A program made the translations under genes and the position numbers. The notes beneath the pieces are model-generated. The model had not been told where the DNA came from and searched no databases. It saw only the letters and a list, made by a program, of their open reading frames with translations. Source: Aricia agestis (taxonomy: Eukaryota; Arthropoda; Insecta; Lepidoptera; Lycaenidae). Taken from it: a stretch of DNA of 64,000 bases. Position 1 is the stretch's first letter, and each line of letters starts with the position of its first letter. Location: the NCBI RefSeq assembly GCF_905147365.1, contig NC_056420.1, positions 10,178,001 through 10,242,000 of the forward strand, written 5' to 3'. Below, piece by piece: positions 1-11,000 of this stretch.

Positions 1-1
1 A

Positions 2-99
2 CAGCAGCAACAGCAAGAGTACGAACAACAACAGCAGTATCAACAGCAATTAGAACAGCAAAGGCTGCAACAGGAACAACAACAAAAACAATTACAGCA

Positions 100-131
<32 letters not shown>

Positions 132-884
132 AGCAACAGCAGCAGCAGCAGCAAAAACTACCAGCACAACAGCTTCAAGCAACTGTACTTACAGGCGCTG
201 CTACGTTGGGATCACTAATGGCAGGTGGTGCCAAAAAACTCGGAAGTTTCTTTGGAGCTGCAGCTGCAGCTGTTGCAGCCCCTGCTATGAGTCAACCACA
301 GCCGACCCAGCCAACTGCGACAACTGCTCCAGTTACAAGAATAATGCCAACCGTTACCTCTACCTCACAATTCACAACCGCTTCAGGCCATCCTGAAACA
401 ACATCCGTCCCCGATGAGTCATCAATCTACGAACCTACTGTTACAACCACTGCTCCAACGTTACCGAGAACACCTTCTTTGAGAAGGCAAGAGTCGATAC
501 AAAGACCGTCAGTGCAGCGAACGAGGACATTGCCCGAAGCTCCTGATGATTATACTCCCGGTGAATTAGACGAAAGTGCCTACGAAGATGAGTACCAAAA
601 GACTGAAATAGATCAAGTAGACAGAGCATCTTTGGATAGGTATCGTGATGACGATTTGGTCCATGATACGATCCTTGAAGATGTTGCTGCGGAAGCCCGA
701 GCGGCGGAGGAAACTGCTAGCGTACATATGACGTCGTCGCCTGCTAAGAATGGCTCCGTGACGAGGAAGCCGTCAGTCGATAGCCATGTCAGCCACGCGC
801 CTTCCGTTCTTGATCGAAAAACATCACAAAGCTCATTCGTATCCCAACACGAAGATAAAGTATCGATCTCGACGACCTTGGAAG
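2..884 (+). CDS. internal exon (left-truncated) of a large Q-rich, Ser/Thr-rich protein
   Basis: The reading frame is open from base 2, so the exon enters from outside the window. It starts with about 55 glutamine-dominated residues encoded by mixed CAG and CAA. A small-residue segment follows (TLGSLMAGGAKKLGSFFG, then an alanine run), then a long Thr/Pro/Ser-rich stretch with basophilic kinase-like sites (PSLRRQES, RKPSVDS) and acidic patches. No folded domain is recognisable. A donor GAAG|GTGAGG at 884/885 leaves phase 1 and matches the phase of the acceptor at 1147/1148. If the intron is retained, the frame runs on to a TAA at 929-931. The style suits a disordered scaffold, for example the N-terminal part of a presynaptic protein such as Unc-13, but no C1, C2 or MUN domain is visible and I do not claim that identity. 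Confidence 0.72.
89..163 (+). repeat. polyglutamine-encoding CAG/CAA tract
   Basis: An almost pure run of glutamine codons with CAA interruptions lies inside the coding exon, directly after a looser Q/E/Y/L-rich segment. Interruptions tend to stabilise such tracts. Length variation between individuals is likely but cannot be seen here. Confidence 0.85.
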
Positions 885-1147
885 GTGAGGAAATGGCATA
901 TTATTACAACTTAGAAGTAGTGAACACTTAATTCTCTGGCTAGTATATCTTACTTCACTTAGCACTCACCGCAAAGACTTTAGTGACTACGATTGGCTCG
1001 CTACAACTTTTTTGTATTTTATTTGAACAGCTTCTGTTAAAGGTAAACGTATCCTAAATTTTCCAAATTTTACAGCTAGTTTTTTTTCTTCTAAACATAA
1101 CTTCTAGAGACTTCTTAGCGTCTCCAACGGAGTAATTTCTATTCCAG

Positions 1148-1479
1148 AGGGTGCTGACAAATCGAAAGTGGGTTTCAAAGAGGAACGGCAAAAGTACCAC
1201 GAGGTCCCCGAAGAACAGGACAGATTAGAGCCAAGAGAGTCCTTTGACGAGCCAGCAACAGAGTACCAGGATGAGGAGCAGGACGAACGATTCGAAGACG
1301 ATAAATTCGACCAGGAGGGATTCAACGAAGCCGATGAACAGTACCAGGATGACAGTGTCTTCAATGAGGAGCAGGGACGAGCTGACGAGGAACCGCTGGA
1401 CTTCCAACCGGAGCAACCGAAGCTGACGCCGAAGCAGAGATGGCACCGAGCCTACAACAAGATCGTGATGCAGCTGAAC
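1148..1479 (+). CDS. acidic internal exon of the same gene
   Basis: The acceptor (pyrimidine-rich tract ending ATTCCAG|AGGG) joins in frame to the phase-1 donor at 884 across a 263-bp intron. The exon encodes about 110 residues dominated by Glu, Asp, Gln and Phe/Tyr (for example EYQDEEQDERFEDDKF), then a basic/aromatic end, PKQRWHRAYNKIVMQLN. It stops at a strong donor, AAC|GTGAGT, in phase 0. The C-terminal segment is the most conserved-looking part and could be an amphipathic helix. No family was recognised. The reading frame stays open past the donor to about 1596, but that extension is intron-like in composition. Confidence 0.72.
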
Positions 1480-2740
1480 GTGAGTACTTTTGACCTTAAC
1501 AGACGCTCTGAATATGATTATTTTTTCCTACCTTTATTACGACTTTTAACATTTTTAATATATTTGAAGCGTCTGTATTTTTTCAGTTGTTTTTAATGTC
1601 TATAAATGGAGAATTAATAGGGATAATCAATGACATAGGAGTGTTATTCTTACTATGTATATGTAGAAGGCACACTTCTACATTGTATATATTTGATTAG
1701 CTGTCAATATGCTCTATCATTCCAAAAATAACAGGATTTGGATAAAGGTAAGTACAAAATATTATCACATTATTATTACTGTTTTAATTAAGCACATAGC
1801 AGGTAAATTATTTGATTACGCACTAAGATTAATAACAACGATGACTTAACCTTTAACTACGGCCATTGGCCTTTCTTGGAAAACCTTTTTGTATGGTAAA
1901 CTATAGGCATATTTTTGGCACCAATCTGCCTTTTTTATTAGCATATATTATGTAGGTAATATTAGCAAGATAATGTAAGAAGTAAACACAGAATAAACGT
2001 GCTAAATCTACGGTCACTTGTGCCGAGTAGATGCAGTTCATTTTTGATAAAATACGTTATTCTAGTTCTTCATGTATATGAAAGGCACGGGAAGGCTTAT
2101 ATTAAATATGGATATTTATTTAAAGTTTAAAAAACTGCATTGGCCCAAAAGATAAAATGATATTGAATTATCGGATAACCGAAAGCTATAAGACATTATT
2201 GAATAAAAATAAAACCAAATACAGACTCATAATGGTGTAATAAAATTGACGATCGTGTAATAAACGTGTTAGCTACACCCCGTTATTTAATAAAAGATTG
2301 TTAGTCTCCGTTGAGAGCCAATTATAATACTAATTTATTTGCAATTAACTTTAAGTGGGATTATCATGTCTTCAAATTATTTTGTCCTACGGTTTCACCT
2401 ACAATTTAAACCACTTTTGCAAATGTTTCTTTACAACATTCACATTTTCCTCATATTATTATAATATTATGCTATGCTAATTCAAACTTATCTTTAGCAT
2501 AATAGATAGAAGAAACCAAACAGCAATTTTTCTGTAAAACTCTATATCTTTTTTCTTACGTTTTTTTTGGTTGGACTATTTTTAAGTGTGTTTCGTATAG
2601 TGTATTTGTATAGTGCATTTCGAGAACAAATGTAGCACAGTACGTCGTGCTGTGCGCTACATTCGCCGCTGCTGAGAAATAAGAAAATTCCATTACTGTG
2701 AGCACTTAGCACTAACCTTATTAATGCTCATTGGGTCTAG
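1480..2740. other. intronic sequence, no feature recognised
   Basis: AT-rich sequence downstream of the donor at 1480. I see no open frame with coding character and no clear repeat ends. Confidence 0.5.
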
Positions 2741-2742
2741 GG

Positions 2743-2798
2743 AAAATATAATATAGGGAATTTATGTCTATGTACATAAATTCCCTATATTATATTTT
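2743..2798. repeat. perfect hairpin, 25-nt arms and 6-nt loop
   Basis: The arm at 2743-2767 is the exact reverse complement of 2774-2798. The core is TATAGGGAATTTATGT, and the loop is CTATGT. A related TTTTCCCTATATAGGG motif follows near 2823. It is probably the remnant of a small fold-back element. Confidence 0.75.
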
Positions 2799-3351
2799 GC
2801 CTGTATTTACTACGGCACAACATTTTCCCTATATAGGGTATAGGAAATAGTTTTTATTATTCGTAGGAAAAGACAAATGTAATCCCAAAAAATAGAGATT
2901 TTGTATTTTTAGTTATTGTACAACAATTATTGCAATTTATTGGAACGCGGGAAGTTATATTATGTTTCTTACCAAATGAGTTAACATAAGGTTAACCTTT
3001 TGTCACTAAAAATATCCAAACTGAGGCTTATAGTATGTACATTGTACATATTATTGTTATAGGTACCTACATTGCTTTTTCGTTTCACTTTTCTGACGCG
3101 TTAGACAAGGGCAAAGTATTAACATGTAAAGCATGGGTGGCCAACCTTTTTGACACTGGGGCCAAAATTCGGAAGTAGAATTTTACCCCGGGCCGCACTA
3201 CCAAATTTTATGTAATACACGTAGTGCGTGACAGTTAAGACTGTGCACAGTCAAAATCGGATACTAATTTTTCCTATTAGAAAGCAAAGCAAAGCAAGCA
3301 TTAGAAATCAATTATAAGCAAAGAAAACACCCCAGTCACGCGTTCAGTACG

Positions 3352-3477
<126 letters not shown>

Positions 3478-3755
3478 GTGTTAGGAAGACCAACAGCTAT
3501 CAATAAAAATAGTAAATAACTTATACTAGAAAATAGGAAGCCAATTACAGGTCCTCACAAATAGATATACAGGATGAGTAACAAGTTCAAATATAACAGG
3601 CGCCACATACTACTAGGTATATTACAATGTGTAAAGTGAGACTTATTACTAAAGAGTCACAAATACTAAAATTTAAGCCTATACGTAAACATATTCTAAC
3701 GTAAGTAACAAACACCGAATAAAGCCAATATAAGTGACAGTTGTATGACCAAACA

Positions 3756-4510
3756 TTACTGGAGCAAGTATTCATAAAGCAGTCGCTTGGCTTTCACAAT
3801 GCTAGTAGAAAACAGGTCTAAGTCTAAAGATTTAGAAATATTATTAAAGTTATTGCCTGCACGCAAGATAAATGAATTCTTACGGTAGTTAGTCGAAACT
3901 ACTGGTACAAATATAGGGGGGTTAAATCTAAAAATTCTAGAGGGTACATTTAAATTAATTTTTTCTAAAATTACGGGGGAATCAATTTTATTGGAGGCAA
4001 TCTTTAAAAGAAAAACTAAGTCGGCAACATCGCGTCTGATCCTGAGCGGAACCAGATGTTGACGTTTACACATTTCAAAATAACTATCGGAATCGTAGTG
4101 GATTTTTAAGCGATAACAAAGGTAACGAACAAATTTCTTTTGGATGTTTTCAATACGATCAATATAGTCATTATACATAGGATTCCAAACTTGCGAGGCG
4201 TATTCCAATTGGGGACGAACATAGGTACAATATAATGTTTTTATTGTTTTTATATCTTTGAAAGACGATGCACACCTTAGCACAAAACCGAGCGCTTTGT
4301 AAGCTTTAGATACTATTTGATCTACGTGTGCATCAAACAGTAATTTGGAGTCGTGGTATACTCCTAGATCACGAACTGACGTAAGACGTTCTAAAGGTTG
4401 TTGCTTGAGCGTATAACTAGTAAGAATTACGTTCTGTTTTCTCGAAAAGGTGACAACGCAGCATTTTGAGGGATTAAGATCGAGACAATTTTGGGTTATT
4501 TTAATGTTTA
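3756..4510 (-). pseudogene. 5'-truncated LINE reverse transcriptase fragment
   Basis: On the minus strand the frame is open from about 4510 to a stop near 3756. It encodes the C-terminal end of a non-LTR reverse transcriptase. Visible landmarks are LDLNPSKCCVVTFSRK (the thumb-side LN.SK..VV.F pattern), then LGVYHDSKLLFDAHVDQIV, then YVRPQLEYASQVWNP and RIENIQKKFVRYL. These match the Jockey/CR1-like consensus after the YADD region. The catalytic palm and the endonuclease are missing, so it is a dead 5'-truncated copy. No stop interrupts this part, which suggests fairly recent insertion. Confidence 0.85.
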
Positions 4511-5016
4511 TGTAGATAGAGCATATTGTGTTGATTTTGAAATTAAAAGAAGTGTTTAGTTTGCTTTTTATAGTAGGTATGATAAGGTAATTTTAGTATT
4601 AACTTTTTTTACTTTAAAAAAATGTGGGCTCCGCGGGCCACACGGGTGACCTTGCACAGACGGCGGGCCGCATGTGGCCCGCGGGCCGCGTGTTGGCCAC
4701 CCTTGATGTAAAGTATTACTAAGCACAGTGTCGTTTTTTATGACAAAGGAAACGGAATAGTGCATAATATTATTATGAAAACGTAAACATCGTTAGCTGA
4801 TATGCGTACAAGCCAAATATTCTTACACAAGTAAATATAATTACTTACCAAAAGTCTCTGAAACGTATCATAAAACATTTATATATTTTTAAGTAACCCA
4901 GACTAAAAGGGAGATTTGTGTATATCATTACTTAATCATGTATAACATACCGCATAAGCAAAAAAAAGTGTATTAAAATTAATTCTTTACTTAATAATAG
5001 TATTTTAAAAAGATAA

Positions 5017-5334
5017 AACCGACTTCAAAATTGTATGTAATTAAGAATTAAAATTCCCTATCTCAAAAACTACACAACCGATTTTGATGAAACTTGCAGT
5101 ATTCCCTAAGTTGAATACGTGGTACAACAAAAAAAATATTATTTAAATCAGCGTACTAGTTCCGGAGATATGCGAACACAAACATAAACACATACATACA
5201 TACACTTTTGTTTGGCACATTTGTTCAGACACTGATATAGACTAACATAATATATGAAAACTAGGCAGTTCTGGAAATATTACCTACATACAGATCGAAT
5301 TCATAACCTCCTTTTTTGAAGTCGGTTAAAAACA
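5017..5334. mobile_element. TIR element with ACCGACTTCAAAA ends
   Basis: The left end AAAACCGACTTCAAAA and the right end TTTTTTGAAGTCGGTTAAAA are inverted copies about 318 bp apart. The interior has a CCCTATCTCAAAAACTACACAACCGATTTTGATGAAAC-type segment common to dispersed insect repeats. There is no coding capacity. Confidence 0.7.
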
Positions 5335-5335
5335 G

Positions 5336-6040
5336 CGTTTAACTATTCAGCTTCTCTTTGTCTGTCATATTGTGAAGTTTTCACTGTGCCAGACGAGGAT
5401 GACAAGACCCTAAGGGCCTAATATGCAATTATTTGCTCTGATACTATGAATATTTATTTTGTATTAAGTAGTACCTGCTAGAAGCTATACATACTCCAGA
5501 TGTTAAACGACAACAAGAGACACACCAAGACATATAAAAATATATTTGAATCCGCTACGGCTTCCCGTACTAATTGGAGTTATCGATACCGACTTTGTTC
5601 TTACATCTGCAAAGGATTTCCCGTAACTTTATAAGATATCTTTAGATACGCGATCTCTTTCTTTCTATTAAAGTAAAAAGAGAGAATGCTCGAAAGAGGT
5701 GGTCCAAAAATATTTTATGTTCCTTTTACACGAAAACTTAACAAAGGGAATCGTTGCCTTAATTGGGTAAAGCAACAGCATTCACCACTATTAGCCGAAC
5801 TATTATCTTCTTATCTATTTCTGAAACAATAATGATATTGAAATAAAGTTTTTTCATTCATCTTACATCTTAATAACATGAAAGTATGAAAATTATATTT
5901 GTAATCCGCAAAGCAAAATTTCTCTTTCACAAAATAAAAAATACTTTTCTTCACATAAAACCAGTTACATACAAAACATTTTCGGTATGTAGCACTCGAC
6001 TCGTAAGTGGTACCCCGTTGTTAAGACACGACCAGCTCAC
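5336..6040. other. non-coding stretch upstream of the alternative promoter
   Basis: AT-rich sequence becomes clearly more GC-rich after about 6000. No repeat ends or coding frame were recognised. Confidence 0.45.
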
Positions 6041-6048
6041 GCCCGCTC

Positions 6049-6083
6049 TCAGTCGAAACCCCGGCTCTGTATCGTCAGGACAT
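6049..6083 (+). promoter_or_regulatory. TATA-less core promoter: initiator plus downstream promoter element
   Basis: TCAGTC at 6049-6054 matches the arthropod initiator TCAKTY, with A+1 at 6051. GGACAT at 6078-6083 matches the DPE consensus RGWYVT and starts exactly at +28. No TATA box is visible at -30. The site lies in a GC-rich island, 159 bases before the ATG at 6210. I infer a start site for the following exon; the match is by sequence only. Confidence 0.55.
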
Positions 6084-6209
6084 CTATCAGGTGATTGTGT
6101 AACGGAAACCGTCGAGGGCGCGTTATCGTCCTGCGGGCGGCCGTGGCATAATTGACTATCAATTCCTATGCAAATTAGTCGCGTTTTACGTGAGAAGTGT
6201 TAGTACACG

Positions 6210-6617
6210 ATGGTTCGGCGACGGAAGTGCCAAGCGGCCAGCGAGGCCGATGTGCGACGAGACCAGAACTTCATGAATTCGGGGTCGCGCCTTCGGGTCC
6301 GCCGAGGATCCAGTCTGACGGACTTGGACAAGCTCCGCTGCAACACTGGGTCCAGTGGAGGAGGATCGATCGGGGATCTCATGAACATGTTCAGTGGTAG
6401 TGCCAATTCGGTGGGCAGCGATACGTTGGTGGCGAGAACGGTGCCTCTTGAGACGGTGAAGAGGAGTATTCCGCCGGCGCCGACGCCGCCACCCCAACCA
6501 ATGCCGTCTCCTCTTATACACGTATCAAGACCGGTCGGTCCCCTCACCATGGCCCAAAGGACCTTGAGATTCAGTAGGCTGCTGAAGTACCAGCCCTGCT
6601 TCACTGACGTTCAATGG
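6210..6617 (+). CDS. probable alternative first coding exon (136 residues)
   Basis: ATG at 6210 is preceded by an in-frame TAG at 6201, and the frame runs exactly 136 codons to a strong donor TGG|GTGAGT in phase 0. The protein is basic at the start (MVRRRKC), then RLRVRRGSSLTDLDKL, a Gly/Ser-rich part, a proline cluster (IPPAPTPPPQPMPSP) and ends in RTLRFSRLLKYQPCFTDVQW, which looks like an ordered helix. Base composition is coding-like and far more GC-rich than the surroundings. The same phase as the donor at 1479 lets both feed one shared downstream exon. An alternative reading is an internal exon spliced at the TTAG ending at 6203, also phase 0, but the pyrimidine tract there is poor. Family not recognised. 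Confidence 0.65.
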
Positions 6618-7660
6618 GTGAGTTTCCCCTAACTTTACCTTGTTATAGGCGATGTTCGGATGACATTTAATAGGAATTATTGACCTCTGAAAAGGTCCTA
6701 TTTTCGGTTTATCGATTGTTGCCACGTTAAACTTTGACAATAAGAACTCTTCGGTGATACTTTGGTTCTTTATGATTAAGTCTTGTAACATCGAAAATAT
6801 ACTTCGCACCAAATAAGTCGAATATTCTTGCAGTCTCGATATATTTGGGTAATCGTTACAGTATAATTAATATTTTTGTTTACTATAACACCGGAAACTT
6901 TACCCAAATCATATGAATATTTTAATAATATTATGTATACAGCTATCTAGAAAAAGTTAATATTTGCTTATTATTTTTCTCTACTTAATCAAAACATCAA
7001 CAGTTGGACATTATTATGTTTTATATCGTTAATTTCATACAATTAGCATGTGTAATGCTGCTATAGCATGTTTTATATGTTAAAGCCACTCTGTATTATC
7101 AATACGATATGCATAATCGAAGTGCAAACAAGTTGAACAGGATATCATGGCTATTAAAGTGAATATGTACGATAATTCTCTAATTGGGCGTTCATTTGCA
7201 ATTTATTGCTTCATTTTATGCGAGTGAAAATATGTTATCATTAAATTCATTATTACTTATTAATTTGCAATACAAATTTCAAAGTTTGAACGATGTGTAG
7301 GTACCATGTTTACATACAGGGTCTCTGTGTAGATTACTTTTTTGGTAAATCGAATTTTTGATGATGGTACCGATACTCCCTGAATTGATATGACTCCTCT
7401 TCGTCACGACTCACTTATTAGATGATTATTATTATTTTAAGATGTTACGCTTTTAGTAAACACAATATTATGGAGTTCAAGAGAGTTTTAAGTTAATTAT
7501 AACGTATATTTCGATTAAAAAAATTATTTTTAGGCTATAAGACGGAGAAAATTAAGAAAACTTAAAATCGAATTGTGCGAATTGATAAGACATGAAAATT
7601 TAACAATTCACTTAAAATAACAACGCTATTATCTTAACCTGCATATTAATTTTCAGTGCT
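6618..7660. other. intronic sequence, no feature recognised
   Basis: AT-rich sequence between the plus-strand donor and the 3' end of the minus-strand gene. No repeats with clear ends and no coding frame. Confidence 0.45.
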
Positions 7661-7666
7661 CTTATT

Positions 7667-7841
7667 GTCTAAACACCGAAGTTCAGCGGTGGAAATTCCG
7701 CATGATTACGTCAGCAATGTCAAACGCATACGACGCGGCGGAATTTCGGCATGGTGTATCATCGGTAATTTAAAATACATTGCAGGCGGAATCAAGCCAA
7801 ACTTCCGCCGCGGAAAGTCGGCATAGTGTGTTTAGATACTT
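7667..7841. mobile_element. possible MITE with TCTAAACAC ends
   Basis: TCTAAACACC at the left and GTGTGTTTAGA at the right are inverted. The motif GCGGAA..TCGGCAT.GTGT occurs twice inside. It lies directly downstream of the minus-strand gene's stop codon, so it may contribute to the 3' UTR. The TIRs are imperfect. Confidence 0.4.
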
Positions 7842-7861
7842 AATTTCCAGCTTCTATTCCT

Positions 7862-8077
7862 TCAAGCGTATTTCTTCATGAACTTGAGTAAATATTTCAA
7901 CTTGGGCATCTCTATGTTGTGTATGCACCTGTTGAAGTCGCCTATCACCTTCACAGAGTGAGTCATCATGCGTGATATGATGTCCTTGAGGCAGACGGAT
8001 AGTTCGGAGACCTCCTTGAAGCCGTTGATGGCGATCTCTGACATCACCACCGGAAAAGGTGATGTTTCGTATAGGAA
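7862..8077 (-). CDS. exon 5 (terminal) of the secreted-protein gene
   Basis: The acceptor reads TTTGTTACAG|TTCCTATACG on the minus strand. It encodes FLYETSPFPVVMSEIAINGF onward with two cysteines (SVCLK, NRCIH) and ends KFMKKYA plus TGA. No canonical AATAAA was seen shortly downstream. Confidence 0.72.
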   Translation of the reverse strand, partial: FLYETSPFPVVMSEIAINGFKEVSELSVCLKDIISRMMTHSVKVIGDFNRCIHNIEMPKLKYLLKFMKKYA

Positions 8078-11000
8078 CTGTAACAAACGGAAAGAATGAC
8101 GCTATTTTTTAAGTGCGAAAACTTTTAGCGGCATTAACTTTTCTTGAGATGGGTAAAAATGTTAAGCTAGCGTCAGTATAGGTACGTAGTCTGATCGAAA
8201 TATTTCAAGTGTATTTTTGCTGTTTCGTTACCACTCCCTCCGGCACTCCTGGAGTGCAACCCGTTATTTTGTAAACTTTAAAAACATTTTCTAAAGTTTT
8301 AAAGTATACTTGAGCTCGAGAACGATTGCACGAAAATAAAAGACACGGCTAAAACAGCATGAATCATCAAATATAGAACATGTCAATATAATATATTTTC
8401 TCTCTAGAATGGAAAATCCTTAATTGAATCAACATCAATCCAAAAGAAATATTTTCGATCACAGAGATTAATCCTACAGAAACATTAATCGGGAAAATTA
8501 TATTTCTCCTCCGTTGAATCGGATGTTACTATAAGATTAATGCTTTCTACAGACAAAACTAATTGCGCATTTCCATCATTGTTCTATAATTGTCGTCAAT
8601 GAAAATTATATTGTGACCGACCATAGTATGTAATGGCAACCAGCTAAAAGTACGCCTTGGTGTGCATTTCGTGGAATCGTTTTTTGGACTTGGTTACTCT
8701 TCCATGGAATAATATTTCGATGCCCTGCGAACTTACATCCTTACCGTACTAAAATAATCCTAAAAAAGGAACTTACCACAGTCCTCTCTAGATCCTGGCT
8801 CTCATGAGAACAGTTTCCACCTACTTGCTGCTGCTTCTGGCACTCGAACAGCTTTGAGGCTGAATATTTCTTCAGATTCTCCAACGTTTCGAAGTGGACT
8901 TGTAGTTTCTCTAGAAAGTTTTTAGGCCTTGAGATACTGACACACAATTCTTGGTCATTTGTACCAGTATGGCGGTTTTACAGGGGTATAATTACGTAAA
9001 GGCAAAAACGAAAATGATGGTCATAGCGCTCGCACTGGCAGCCCAAACGCGTGGGCGTTAATCGAACGTGTCGGATAAATAACGAGTGTCGAACGATTTG
9101 TTCTACAAAAATGCTTGTATTTTCAGATAGTAAAAAAAAAAAATAAGTAGGCGGAAGCGTAATGCCATACTTGTCGGGTGCGGCTTACAGCCCGCCATAC
9201 CGACGCGAATACGTTAATTTTAATAAGAAAATTGAACCATTTGTACCAGGCTAATTTTTGCATAGCTAATCATCGTCGAGTAGCCATTCACGAAAATCAC
9301 CTAGGTGATTTTCGTGAATGGCTATTCGGGCTAAAGTTTTTGTCATATATAAGGTACTTTGTCTAGTGAATAATAGTCATATTACTTGGTACCTTAATTC
9401 TATACCTTCTCATTTACTATGGATATTCGACTGTTGAAATTATCAATTGTAACTCAGCTAGTAACCTGAATACATAAATTTCATCGTACTTAATGTGTTT
9501 AAATAACTGGCATTCGATTTTTTTTAATGAAATAAAGGGGCAAACGAGCAAACGGGTCACCTGATGGAAAGCAACTTCCGTCGCCCATGGACACTCGCAG
9601 CATCAGAAGAGCTGCAAGTGCGTTGCCGGCCTTTTAAGAGGGAACAGGGTAATAGGGGAGGGTAAGGAAGGAAAGGGAAGGGAATAGTGGAGAGTAGAGA
9701 AGGGAAGGGAATAGGGGAGGGTAGGGAAGGGAATAGGGTAGGGGATTGGGCCTCCGGTAAACTCACTCACTCGGCGAAACACAGCGCAAGCGCTGTTTCA
9801 CGCCGGTTTTCTGTGAGAACGTGGTATTTCTCCGGTCGAGCCGGTCCATTCGTGCCGAAGCATGGCTCTCCCACGTATAAATTTGGTAGTATTACAGGTA
9901 TAACGTTATTGGTTTCTGAACAGATAATACGTCTTACCTGGTAACCTCTGAACCCTTTGATATCCTAAAGCCAGGCACAAAGTGACGTTCTCGTCAGCCA
10001 ACTGCAAGTTTTCCCCAAGAAGTTTCACGATGCTCTCTTTACAGTATGTCCCGTTACGAGGTTTGCGATCGTGTATGATCACCTTAAATAATAAAAAAAA
10101 AAGAATATTAACACGCAGGTTGAATATTATAATAATACAATTTTCGCGTTTTCGCATTTGCGTTTTGCATTGCCGTTTCAAGATACACAAATACAAGAAA
10201 ATTATATCAAAGCAATTTTACACCAACCATAGTTATCAGATCAGTTTAGATCTGGGCTGCCAAAATCCACCATCATATTGAAATCGGTAGCATATGGATA
10301 TAATAATATAGTTTTTTTGTTAACGACAAGATAATATTACTGATATTAAAAAGATAGTGGATTTCAAATTTACCTAAAATTCAGAGCATAATACCATCAT
10401 CATATCAAGAACTATTGTGCTTTCCAACTCCCTCTACCGTACCCCACATACCTGGAAATACATAGAGATCTGCTCCAAGTACACCGTCATGTAATTAATC
10501 GCTTTATCAGCCTCGTTTTTCATGAGCAGCTTGATCTGCGAGACCAGGGTGTCCATGTCCTCCCTGGACTTCTGAGTCCGAACTTGAATGTCAGCTATCA
10601 ACGCCCGGTATCCATTGACTAGGTTCTCTTGAAAATCCGTCTGGAAATAGTGCCTCATAATAATATTATACGGTGTAAAAATCACCTGTTCGTAGACTTG
10701 GTCTTTATGCTTAGGGCCTGTTTCACCACTTTTTGATAAAGTGCCGAATAGGCTATTCACAACTTTTATGACAGATTCTCCATACTTCATCTGTCAAGTT
10801 AAGTGGTGGATAGCTTTATCAGGAAGTGATGAATGCCCTTATTGTGCTATTATTAGGACGTTTAGGCAGTAAAATAATTGTCACACTAGACAAAAGAATA
10901 ATCCACTAGTCAAAATAATAAAAGAAGAATAAACGGTGCAAGCTCACCGTTTACCGTCATTGAAAAGAGAGTTACATCAGATGAATTTTTTACTTTCAAT

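Noticed and set aside
1225..1446. Minus-strand open frames opposite the acidic exon
   Set aside because: Shadows of the real plus-strand exon; Leu/Ser-rich translation is the complement of Glu/Asp codons.
2..1479. Naming the plus-strand gene unc-13
   Set aside because: Only low-complexity, disordered style supports it; no diagnostic domain is in the window.
6186..6604. Minus-strand frames opposite the exon at 6210
   Set aside because: Arg/Gly-rich complement of a GC-rich exon without splice or start support.
9557..9766. Proline/serine-rich frames at SINE copies
   Set aside because: The same frame recurs at every SINE copy and is the translated minisatellite.
10641..10790. N-terminal extension of the exon-2 frame
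   Set aside because: It reads into a MITE (10714-10838) and lies upstream of a good acceptor; exon 1 supplies the signal peptide.
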